From NCBI GenBank assembly GCA_016647705.1, contig CM028333.1, positions 6,355,616 through 6,419,615 on the forward strand: a DNA stretch of 64,000 nucleotides, given 5' to 3'. Position numbers and translations under genes: made by a program. The DNA comes from Eucommia ulmoides. Taxonomy: Eukaryota > Streptophyta > Magnoliopsida > Garryales > Eucommiaceae. The number at the start of each line of letters is the position of its first letter. Within the stretch, counting starts at the first letter, position 1. The notes below the pieces were generated by a model. That model was not told the DNA's origin and ran no database searches. It saw only the letters and a list, made by a program, of their open reading frames with translations. Below are positions 34,924 to 45,500 of the stretch, in pieces.

Positions 34924-35346
34924 TTAGAGGATGGAGCGACAAAGGGGACAAGTAGAGTGCTGGTAATTATCAAACCATTTCTCCAAACAACCCTTATGGA
35001 AGAAATGCTTGCAAGACAACTCACTCACCTCCTCCTCCGCCTTAAACCTACACAGGCACACGCAGCACTCCACCGCCGCCAAACCGCCGCCATTACTGAC
35101 ATTGCCCGACCTGTTTCTGCACAGAGAGCCGAACCGCGTTATCGATACTCTCCGCTCTCTGGAATTTTCAAAACTCGATGGGTCTTCTTCAGAATTCGAA
35201 GCGGACCCACTAGAAGTAGAAGAAGAACCCATCACTTGGAGAAAAGACCTAACCATGTTTTTTAACAGAGACACCGATATAATTGTGTTCATCACCAGAA
35301 CCGGGAGAACCCCCTCCGACGGGCTCGGGAAGTTAGAAAGCCCCAT
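34924..35346 (-). CDS. RING-H2 zinc-finger protein, XERICO-like E3 ubiquitin ligase
   Basis: An intronless 140-aa protein, typical length for the XERICO/RHA2-type group. The start MGLSNFPSPSEGVLPVLVMN matches the group's conserved N-terminus, with a hydrophobic segment at about residues 12-38 likely to be a membrane anchor. A Ser-rich linker follows, then a RING-H2 domain with C94, C97, C112, H114, H117, C120, C133 and C136, ending CPLCRSIL. All eight zinc ligands are present. Members act as E3 ligases, and XERICO promotes abscisic-acid accumulation under drought. Two ABRE-type CACGTG elements lie about 310-370 bases upstream. It is transcribed towards the GT17 gene; the tandem duplication ends in its 3' flank. 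Confidence 0.92.
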   Translation of the reverse strand: MGLSNFPSPSEGVLPVLVMNTIISVSLLKNMVRSFLQVMGSSSTSSGSASNSEEDPSSFENSRERRVSITRFGSLCRNRSGNVSNGGGLAAVECCVCLCRFKAEEEVSELSCKHFFHKGCLEKWFDNYQHSTCPLCRSIL

Positions 35347-35653
35347 TTTTTTTCTTCGATTCGAGAAAACCCACGTCGCTAAACAGATTCAAATGAAGCC
35401 CTGTCTGAAAGATTGAGCTCAAGAAAAATTATAAAAAAAAGCTCGGAGAAATTAAGGATGAGAAAACAAAGAGCCCAGAGCAAACTTTGCTTCCACGAAC
35501 CAACAACAGAGAGAGCTCGGCTTTCAAAGATTCACCAACTAGGGGCTGCTACTGATAAAAGCAGTGGGTTGGTTAGGGGAGGGGTGGGATTACATTTCTA
35601 ACCACGGATGAGTTAACCATGGTTAGAATCTAACCGTGTTACGATTAGCTGTT

Positions 35654-35662
35654 ACACGTGGC
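35654..35662 (-). promoter_or_regulatory. ABRE/G-box upstream of the RING gene
   Basis: ACACGTGGC (plus strand) is a canonical abscisic-acid response element core, about 310 bases before the start codon. Confidence 0.5.
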
Positions 35663-35713
35663 GACACGCGCAAGATTCTTTTTTCGTAGAACTAGTATCT
35701 GAAATTCGAGAGG

Positions 35714-35723
35714 GCCACGTGTC
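35714..35723 (-). promoter_or_regulatory. Second ABRE/G-box upstream of the RING gene
   Basis: GCCACGTGTC, or GACACGTGGC on the gene's strand, is a textbook ABRE. It lies about 60 bases from the first. A CCAAT box (GACCAATGAG) and a CTATATAAG TATA-like box (35784) are nearby. Confidence 0.5.
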
Positions 35724-35729
35724 TCTTTG

Positions 35730-36391
35730 GCTTTTCGGAGACCAATGAGACGGCGCCGTATGGTCACTGGTCAGTCGTCAGCCTATATAAGTTTGGGACC
35801 TGGAAGTTTCCTGATTTCGGCAAACGGGTAAAGGTCACTGTTGCTTGGACACCTCGGCCTTACTTATTAGTAAAACATCCTATATAATACACTTAAATTG
35901 TCTTTTAAGTGTCCTTTACCCTCTTATTTTTGTTTCTATTTTATTTTAACCCTTAACTTTAAAAATTTACACATTATTCCTTTTTATTCTTGATTAAATT
36001 AAGAAACCACATTTTTTCCCAAAAGTACTAGTTGGTACTCCATTGAGGCGGGCTGAAAGAGAACAACCCCCCCCCCCCCCCCCCCCCCAAACCATATCTA
36101 CATTGATTCTACATCGATTCATTTGTTCCTCCTTGCAAAATGGGAGTAATGGGAATCGGGCACTTTTCACTTCTCGCCTAACTGTCATCTGTCATCCACA
36201 AAGGTGTGTCCGCACCTCCCAAAGTGGACAAGAAAGAAAAGATTTCTTAGAGATAGAAAGATGCCAAATCGAAGAGTCAGCTTTTCTAGTATGAGCATTC
36301 GGTACATGTATCAATCTATTTAAATAAAACCTGGAAAAAAAAAAATTTAATTTTGTCTATTTCAAGTAAAATTTAGATACAAAATTTAAAT
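35730..36391. other. Intergenic DNA with a 22-base C run
   Basis: No gene is supported. A run of 22 C lies at 36067-36088. Confidence 0.5.
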
Positions 36392-37673
36392 GGGTATATG
36401 TCAATGATTTTTCCTATCATTTTGTATTATACCAGATACTTTGCTTATTATTTTGTAAATACCAGAGACTTATTCTGTTTTTTTGTTTAAACATCGCTTA
36501 CCTTCTTTTGAACAAAATTGTCCTTAGGTTATTTTTTTTAAAAAATCATTGACACCCTATATTTTTAAAATTGTATTTTTTAATCTTAATTTTTTAAATA
36601 ATTATATTTACCTCTCACCACCACCCAACTCCCACCACCCACAGCCACCGCCACCTCCTACTGTCGCCACCACCCAACACCACCTCCCACCGGAGGACTA
36701 GTCTATTTCCGGAATGGGGTGCTCTTTTTCAGGAAAAAGACTTGTTACTTGTAAAAAGAGTAAGAGAGAGAAGTTAGAGAGAGAGAAAAAAAAAAACAGA
36801 AAATCTAATTTTTATTATCTTCAAAACTGACCATCTTGATCAAATCTTGGCACCGACTTAATTCATCGATGATCTTCAACATCTTCTCTCTTGACTGCAA
36901 AATCAAAATACCCAACAAAAAAAAAATTATAAAAGAAATGCTTAGTAATACAATGTATATTCATAAAATAACGAAAAACTTACCATTTTCTTGGAGGTTT
37001 TCCGGCTGGAGTGTTTGAATTTCTCATCAGATTCACTCGGTAGGAGCGAGAGAGACGTCAACGGGCTGCAGGTCACTGTCATGGCCTTTTCAACGCAACC
37101 AGACCTCTAAAGATAAGACGAAGACGACGATGAACGTCTTTGAGATCTCATTCTCCTGGAGCCCCAAGCCAGCAACGTTGGGCGGCAAGATGAGATAAAT
37201 TTTGGCAAATGGAGTAGGATTTGAGCAATCTCCAAATCCATGGCGTCCATTATAGTGAATTAACTCAGAACTATGTGTTTTTTATTCTCTGTCAATCAAG
37301 AGAGAGAGAGAGAGAGAGGACTTTCAAATACTCGATCTAGAGAGAGAAGGGGGGTTTGCTATTTGGACGGTGGTGGTGGGTAGCGGTGGGTGGTGGTGGG
37401 TAGCGGCAGTGGGTGGTGGCGGAGGGTGATGGGTGGTGGCGATGAGAATTGGATAGTGGTGAGAGACAAATATAATTATTTAAAAAATTAAGGGTAAATA
37501 ATATAATTTTAAAAATAATAATTTTTTTAAAAAAATAGCCTAAGGGTAATTTTGTCCAAAAGAAGGTAAGTGATGTTTGAACAAAATGACTGGATAGTTT
37601 TCTAATATTTGCAAAATGACATAAGAGATATTGGTATAATGAAAAATGACAAAAAGGTTATTGACATATACCC
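36392..37673. mobile_element. Pack-MULE (Mutator-like, long inverted repeats)
   Basis: Terminal inverted repeats of roughly 250 bases start GGGTATATGTCAAT at 36392 and, on the other strand, GGGTATATGTCAATA at 37673. Shared words include TTACCTTCTTTTG.ACAAAATT and TTTTTTAAATAATTATATTT. The flanks are identical: AAATTTAAAT at 36382-36391 and 37674-37683, a perfect 10-bp target duplication (Mutator-like elements make 9-11 bp). No transposase is present. The interior holds Pro-codon-rich CCACC repeats on both sides and a captured host gene fragment on the minus strand. Confidence 0.93.
36832..37250 (-). pseudogene. Host gene fragment captured by the Pack-MULE (two exons and intron)
   Basis: On the minus strand an ATG at 37250 opens a frame of 89 codons to 36984 (MDAMDLEIAQILLHLPKFIS... 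ending SESDEKFKHSSRKTSKKM). It is broken only by one TAG (codon 48, 37107-37109). A GTAAGT donor and TTTTGCAG acceptor bound an 89-base intron (36895-36983). The next exon continues in frame with SREKMLKIIDELSRCQDLIK to about 36832. The pattern (a hydrophobic MDLE-type start, a Ser/Lys-rich basic stretch, then a coiled-coil-like start) looks like the 5' part of a plant nuclear protein, but I cannot name the parent gene. Confidence 0.65.
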
Positions 37674-37683
37674 AAATTTAAAT

Positions 37684-38637
37684 TCACCCTTTTTTAGTGT
37701 ATTTAGTTAACTTAAAAAAATTATCTTAAGTGGAAGAGAGTAAACTGGAACAAAATGAAACAAAAAAGAAGTACATTGGGGTAAAAGGCAAATTACCTGA
37801 AAAACTACTTAAGTGGTTAATGAGTAGTTAGATGGTAATCCATCCAAGATTTGTATGTCAAATGGAATCATCTATATCCACTTGTACTCGTGTTTTTTTT
37901 TCTTTTAACCAAAATATCCTCCCTAAAATGTACTATTAAAATAATCTCCAGTAATATTCATATATTTTAATAATATAAGAATAAAATAAAAAAAAAAAGT
38001 CTAGTTCTATTTCCCAGACATAAAGAAAAATCTAACACTAAAAAATATTTCTATTCTCAAAATTTAAATTTAAATATTATTTAGAAAACAAAAATGGTTT
38101 ATGTTCCCTTAAGGAAACAATATTTAACAAAAATAATATTTTCATTCCTGAAATAGAAATAAATCTATTACAAAATAGAATTATATTTTTTGTTATTTTT
38201 TTGTTTATTTTCTAAATATATTCTTTTATTTTTAGATATTTACTTTTGTTTTGAGTTTATTAGCATATTTTTGTTTTTATTCTATACGATTGATTTCATT
38301 AAAAAAAAAAAAAAAAAAAAAAGAAGAGTTACTTATGAACTTGTAAGTTTAAAGTCATCCTTGGGCTATTTTTTTTTCTTTTTAAATTATAATAAAATTA
38401 TAATAATAAAAACAGATACATTTCGAAAGGAGAAAAGGATATCAAGAAAAAAAAATACAACAAAAAAATTGAGGCAAAACATGCAATCCCTTGAAAACCC
38501 TCAATAGTAAATTACAATTTAATTGGATTAAAACATCCAATCTTCAAAATTAAAACCATTAAATAAATCAATCACATAACTCAAACAGCTTAAATCCGTG
38601 ATCATCCCATAATTAACATATATAATATATCTCATAC
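37684..38637. other. AT-rich intergenic DNA, no gene seen
   Basis: Many A and T runs (for example 38301-38322). No coding or structural signal is supported. Confidence 0.5.
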
Positions 38638-39239
38638 TGTTGAATCCCACATCGCTTGAGTTATCTGGTCATGAGTTATATATAAAGTTAATGACAATCC
38701 TCCTTTAACAAGGCGTCTTTTGAGAGTGCGTTAGGCCTGTTGGATTTTCTACATAGTATCAGAGTGTTAGGATTATGTCTAATGTTGGGCGTGTTAAATC
38801 CCACATTAATTATGGGCCCCGCGATATCCGTTCGCAATGGTTTGTCAAAGTCCACCCTGTGCGTGAGGGGGCGTATTGAATCCCACATTGATGTTGGGTC
38901 TCCTGATATCCGTTCGCAGTGGTTGGTATCAGAGCTAGACTTTTATCTGATGTTGAGCGTGTTAAATCCCACATTAATGATGGACCCCCCGATATCCATT
39001 TGCAGTGGTTTGTCAAAGTCCACCCTGCACGTAAAGGGACGTGTTGAATCCCACATTGATGTTGGGCCTCCCGATATCCGTTCGTACTGCTTTGTCAAAG
39101 TCCACTCTGCGCGTGAGGGGACGTGTTGAATCCCACATCGCTTATGTTATCTAATTCTGAGCTATATATAAAGTTAAGGGCAATCCTCCTCTAACAAGGC
39201 GTCTTTTGAGAGTGAGTTAGGGTCATTGAATTTTCTACA
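38638..39239 (+). mobile_element. Complete TRIM element
   Basis: Two 116-base LTRs (38638-38753 and 39124-39239) begin TGTTGAATCCCACATCGCTT and end TTTTCTACA. A tRNA-Met primer-binding site (TAGTATCAGAG) follows the left LTR; a GCGTGAGGGGACG polypurine tract precedes the right one. The ~370-base interior is a head-to-tail duplication of about 180 bases, and a perfect TGGTATCAGAGC lies in its middle (38924-38935). No coding. It is the same family as the reversed arrays in units A and B. Flanks (CATAC and TGTAC) do not give a clean duplication. Confidence 0.9.
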
Positions 39240-39577
39240 TGTACACTTGATTAATTCTTTTACAGATGGTTATCAATATGATATGGCAGTCAAACATTAG
39301 CAAAGTGAGATTTAGCCAAAGGGATCAAGAAAGTCCAATCAAAAGATTGATATTTTGGATTCTTTTGATATTTATTATTGATAAAAAAAAAATCATGTCC
39401 ACACTTAGAGCAATAGATTATAGTGTACAAGTATCAACCCATTCATTTAATGTGTAATGGTTTATTTGTTTAGCACACCTTTAGCTCTGGAACTCCCTCT
39501 AAGCCATTCAAGGAGCGTAGGAGATCTTCTGTCGGACAGAAGGGCTATCTACGGAGCACAAAAGAAAAAAAAATGTT

Positions 39578-42500
39578 CTACCAAAAAGGAGCAGTGACAT
39601 TGGGAGGGACAATCCCCATTCCCTTGTAATAAGCTTCATCTGCATTTGCCAACCGTGACTGGAACATCTTCCATTCAAGTTTGCACCTCTTCCTCACCTG
39701 CCGATAACATTATCAGCTCTCATCAATCGACCATCTAAGATAGATAGGGAGAGAGAGAGTACGTACCCCTCGCCACGGTGCCTTCCCATCCTCCGCTTGC
39801 CCCTACAGAAACCAAAAAGCCACTCTTCAACAAATTTTCTGTCATACTCTATATATACATTACATGTCAGCTGATTAATTCTTGCCTGGTTCCCAAGCGA
39901 AGGCACAGTTTTATGAACAACCCATTGTGCATCTACAACACCAATTTTCTCATGTGCAGGCTATTTCAACAACCAACAAAAAGGGATTTCAAAAAAAAAA
40001 ACAAAAAAAGCAACCTTTTTAGTGACAACATTTAGTGATTATAAGACACAAGTCGATGAAGAAGGAAGAGCCAAACTGACCTCCACACACTTTCGTAAGG
40101 CAAAGTCGAGACCCCATCCGTGGACTAGGTCATTCTATGATCTCAAAAAATTGAAGGAATTTAAAACCAATGCAATCATCCAAACACGACCTAAGAATAT
40201 CTAATTTAGAAATACCTGAATCATATGCCAAACGCAGCGCCATGCATCTCTGGAGAATACAGGAGCCATTATTTCTACGAATCTGCATTACCATGACGCG
40301 CATTTAATATCATGATCCTTGGTGGTCTGTTTGGTAGAACAAATTGAAAATTGGAAAGAGGAAAATATGAATAGATACAATCCCTCTGTTCATATTCATT
40401 GAATACGGAGGGATTGTATCTATATATATTTTCTTTCATTTTCACTTCCTGCATGTTTTCCCTCGATACCAAACAAATGAAAATCAATCTCGCTCCTCAT
40501 TGTCCATCAACCTCTCTTTCCTTCTATTTTTTCATCATACCAAACACACCATAAGTGAGGGAAAAACAAGTATAGAGATCGAACATACGCTGCACAGGGA
40601 GGCAAATGAAGCCCAGCGCACCAACTCGGTTGCTCCTCTGTTTCTCTACATACAAATAAACAAAACAGAAGCAGAGTCATTTGAGCGGTCAATTACATAT
40701 AAGAAAAGACGGCCGAAATGGGGTGTTTAATTTTAGTGATCATTTTCTTAGGGGTCCGTTTGGTTGTCCTTCAAATTGAGAATTGAACCATTTTATAATG
40801 AGTCTATTTATAGATTTATATGGTGTGATGTTCGGTTGTAAAAATTAAACAATATAAAATATTAGCTCATTTCATTTTCTGTTGTAAATGTAAATGGGAG
40901 AATTCTTCCAAATTGTAAAAATTTTCCAATCTACGAATTTTGTTGAAATATTATATCTATGCGTTAATTTTTATTTTTGGTATCTTTATTGTAGGGCTTT
41001 ATAAGCCCTTAGTATTCTTCCTAATTTAGTCTGCTCCTATAGCTATATAATGGAGGGAATAAGGCTCATTATGTATGTACAAAACAAATATATTTTCTTT
41101 CTCTTCTCCCTATATCTTTTATGGAATCATGAGCCAATTTTTTCCACTCAAACCCTATCGGCAGCCGTCACTAGCTGTTGAAACTACCAAATCGCCACCA
41201 CCGCTGCCACCAACCCCAAAACCCTAGCTACCGCTAACCCCCAATTGCGAAACCTAGCCGCCGCCGCCTCAAACCCTAGTCGCCGCCATCGCATCTCCTC
41301 CTGCAAACCCTAGCCGCCGTCGACCCCCATTTGTGAACCCCCAGTCGTCGCCGCCATCGCATCCCACCCCTGCAAACCCTAGCCGCACCCACCTCTTCCA
41401 ACGCGAACCACAACCACCATCGTGAAACCACTGCCCATCGCGCACCATACCCACCCCTGCGAAACCCTAGTTGCCACGAACCACGAACCATCGCGAACCC
41501 CTGCCCATTCGCAAACAACTGTGAACCCAAACCCTAGCCACCGTTGTTGTCACATCGCGAACCACAAACTCGCGAACCTAAATATCGCGAACCAGTCCTT
41601 CGCGCTCCATCTCGCACATCACACACTGATGTGCTCCTATTTACTGCTGCCACGTTGCGGATTGTTCGTCGTGTAAATCTTAGCTGCTCATCGTGGTTGT
41701 TCTCAATCCATTGGTGTTCCAGATGTCTTAACTACACGGCCATCTCTTCAATGATCTAGTAACTACGTTAAGGTTACCTTTCTCATATTGTACCTTCTTT
41801 TTCCGGAGTCCCGTCAGTCTTCCGTAGCATTTGTCCGTCTGTTTCATTGCTACGATCTCAGCTCGTCTGTATTAATGGCATCCGGAAGAGAAGGCAACGT
41901 CCCATCTCGGACCGTTCCTGCTCCACAGCTACCCGCTTTTTCAAACTCTACCCGTACCCCTGAGGCCACAGTCCAACGTGTTACCATCGTCTTACTCAAT
42001 GGAGCGAATTTTCCTACCTGGTCTCACTCTCTCCGTCTCTACCTTGGTGGAAAATGTAAGACCGGATGACTCAACGATAATGAGCCCAAGCCAGATATCA
42101 ACGATCCCAAGTTTGCTTAGTGGGACTCTGATAATTTTATCATCTTTGGGTAGATCTTCAATTCTATGGAGGAACAGATCTATAAAATCTTCATGTTCCA
42201 CGAGACTGTCAGCGGATTATGGTCTGCTCTTACGAAGATGTATGCCCATTCTCGCAATGAATCACAGATCTTCGAGCTTTACCGTGAGATTTCCCATGCC
42301 TCCTAGGCATCCTTGGGACTTTCAATTGCAGATTACTTTGGCTACCTTCAATCTCAGTGGAAGGAACTTGCGCAGTATGAACCTCTGAATGAATTCCCTG
42401 ATGATGCTGCTAAGATCGAAATCAAGCGCCAAGATCGTCGACACACATACCATTTCTTGATGGGTTTAAATCTAAAGTACGAGAATCTTCGCACTCAGAT

Positions 42501-45500
42501 TTTGAACACATCACCGATGCCAGATCTATACAATGCATTCTCTACTGTTGACAACGATTCAAAACGTCGGCTCCTTCTCCCACCTGAAGTCACTCCTTTA
42601 GTCCCTAAGCAGATGGCCTTTCCAGCTCCCTCTGGTCCTCACCTATCAGGCACGCGACCATACTGTCAGCACTTCCGAAAGCCTGGTCATAACATTGATC
42701 ATTGTTACAATCTTCATCCTGAATTGAAACCTCGAAACCTAGGAGGGAGGAAAATAAGAGGAGGACCACATACTGGTGTTATTGTTGATATTGTCCCTAG
42801 TCACGCAAATCCTCCACCAGCTCTCCTGGATATTTTCTACGTCCAGGCTCAACTTGCCCAGCTTCAGGCTCAATTAACCACTTTGGCATCATCTTCCAGC
42901 CCCACGGCTACTCTTGCCTCTGGTACTCCTACTGCTCTTCATGATAAGTCTGGTCGCCCTACTTGGATTCTGGATTTTGGGGCTAACAATCACATGACTG
43001 GTGAGTTTTCTACATTCACCTCCCATGTTTCACCTATCAACCAATTTGTATGCATTGTCAATGGTACCTCTATCCCTATTCGTTGTCAGGGAGATGTCTG
43101 CTTGTCCCCTAATATCACTCTTCACTCTGTTTACTATGTTCCTAAATTTGCCTATAATCTTCTATCGGTTAATCATCTTGCTAAAAATCTTAAATGTGTT
43201 GTTGTTTTCTTACCTGATCGTTGCTTGTTGTAGGACCTGACTACGAGGAAGATTTTTGGCAGGGGATATGAACGCGATGGCCTATACTACTTCGACAGCC
43301 CTCCACCTCCACCCGTTACATTTTTTAGTATGCAAACTTCTGTATTACCTATTTTTTATTCTTCTATGTGTTCTTTCAAAACTTTAAACTTGTGGCATGC
43401 TCGTCTGGACATGCAAACTTTCCGTATTTATGTTGGTTGTTTCTTTCTTCTTAATAAAACTTGTAAGGACTTTAAATTTCACTGTGTGGTTTGTGAATTG
43501 TCTAACCACACACGTACCTCTTATATTCTTTGCATGCACCGTGCATCCCAAGCATTTGATCTTATCCATTCTGATATTTGGGGACCCTCTCCTGTTACAG
43601 CCTTTTCCAAACACCGCTACTATGTCACCTTCATAGAAGATTATAGTCGGTGCACTTGGGTTTATTTGATGAAACACAAATTAGAAGTTTACACTCACTT
43701 TCCTTCAAATAATAAAAACTCAATATAAAATCGTAGTGTGCAATATCAGATCAGATAATGGACGGGAATACTTATCCGATGATTTTCGAGCTGAGCTTAG
43801 TAAGCAAGGCATCCTTCAGCAACTTACCTGTCCCTACAAGCCTGAACAAAATGGTGTAGCGGAACGTAAGAATCATCACCTCATGTCTGTAGTCCGTTGT
43901 CTTTTGCGAGAAATGAATGTTCCCAAATCTTTTTAGCACACGACAGTTCTTACTGCTGCCTATCTCATTAATCGCACACCGAGCTGTGTCCTTACAGGAA
44001 AAACACCCCTTCGTATATTGCAACCCACTAGCACCATTTTCCCTATCTTAACCCGTGTCTTTGGTTGTACGTGTTTTGTCTAGAATCGAAGCCCTACTCG
44101 AACTAAGTTAGATGATAAATCTATCCAGTGTGTTTTCCTCAGCTATTCTTCCATGTCAAAATGATATAGGTACTACGATTCAGTTACCCACCGCACTTGC
44201 CACTCTCCCGATGTTACGTTCCTCAAGACTGTACCCTACTTTTCCAGTACCATACTTTCTTCACCTATTGAGGCAGCCACTAACGATGATCCTCTCTCAC
44301 TTTCGCGTCCTATCCCTATCTTAGATATATCTTCCCCGCCCATATCACACCCACCACTTGATCCCCTTACGAGTCTACTCTCGTCGTCCACATGTCTCAC
44401 ATCCCCTGCCGACATCTTCTCCAGACTCAGGTATATCTCCATCTCTCATTATCTCTAACCTTGTTCCCTGCTGTTACCCGACTCGGGAACGTCGCCCACC
44501 ATCCCACTATCTTCTTTCATGTTCTACTAATCATCTGATTTTCAAGTGTTTGTCTTTTCAGGATCTCTCGGCTCAATATAAATCTTTCCTTGGACAACTT
44601 GATTCGGTTGTCATTGCTCGTTTCGTTCATAAAGCCCTCCAAAATCCAAAGTGGGCTGCCGCTATGCAAGCAAAGATGGATGCCCTATAGCGGAATAAGA
44701 CATGGGACTTGGTTAACTTGCCTACTGGTGAACGGTCGGTTGGTTATAAGTGGGTCTTCAATGTCAAATATCTGGCTGATGGATCGGTTGATCGGTACAA
44801 AACACGACTTGTTACTAAGGGCTACACACAAATCCTAGGCAAAGACTTCGGTGCTACCTTTGCCCCGGTTGCTAAGTTGACTACCATTTGACTCCTTGTT
44901 TTGTTAGCTGTATCCCATTCTTGGCCTTTGCACCAGTTGAATGTCAAGAACACCTTCCTTAATGGTAACCTGACCGAGACTATCTATATGGAGACTCCAC
45001 CGGGATTTCGGACTCAGGGGGAGTATTCGGGCAAAGTATGTCGACTCCGAAAATTCCTCTATGGATTTAAGCAGTCTCCCCATGCATGGTTCAACCGATT
45101 CAGCGAAGCCATCCTCACTATGGGGTTTACCCAGTGTCACTCAGATCATACTTGCTTCATTTGTCGCCAACACCAGGGATAGTGCATCATTATCTCAGTC
45201 TATGTGGATGACATTATTATCACAGGAGACGACGCACATGGTATTCAGCAGGTCAAGAAGGATCTCAGACAGATTTTTGACATCAAGGATTTGGGTCTTC
45301 TCCGCTATTATTAGATTCGTCAGTATATTAGCGACTCGTGGGTCGCCTCATCTATTTGACTAATATAAGGCCAGATCTTATGTATGTTGTCAGCGTTGTG
45401 AGCCAGCTTATGCACTCACCACGTACATCACACTTCGATGTTGTCTACTATATCCTTCGGTACCTCAAAACATACCCTGGTCTTGGGCTCTTTTATATAA

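Noticed and set aside
34828..35416. Plus-strand frames of 145 and 135 codons over the RING gene
   Set aside because: Shadows of the RING-H2 coding sequence on the other strand, which has all eight zinc ligands.
17614..39239. Repeated CCACATCG / GATGTGG words suggesting a CRISPR-like array
   Set aside because: Spacing is irregular and the units are TRIM LTRs with primer-binding sites in a plant genome.
39767..39802. Apparent one-base frameshift in DUF707 exon 13
   Set aside because: On recount one G of the GGGG belongs to the TAG acceptor; the exon is 36 bases and the frame is intact.
41269..41530. Gly/Trp-rich minus-strand frames
   Set aside because: They are the reverse of the AACCCTAGCCGCC repeats in the copia leader; low-complexity shadow.
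41160..41560. AACCCTAG words resembling plant telomere repeats
   Set aside because: They are spaced by CCGCC and not in TTTAGGG-type tandem order; they belong to the retrotransposon leader.
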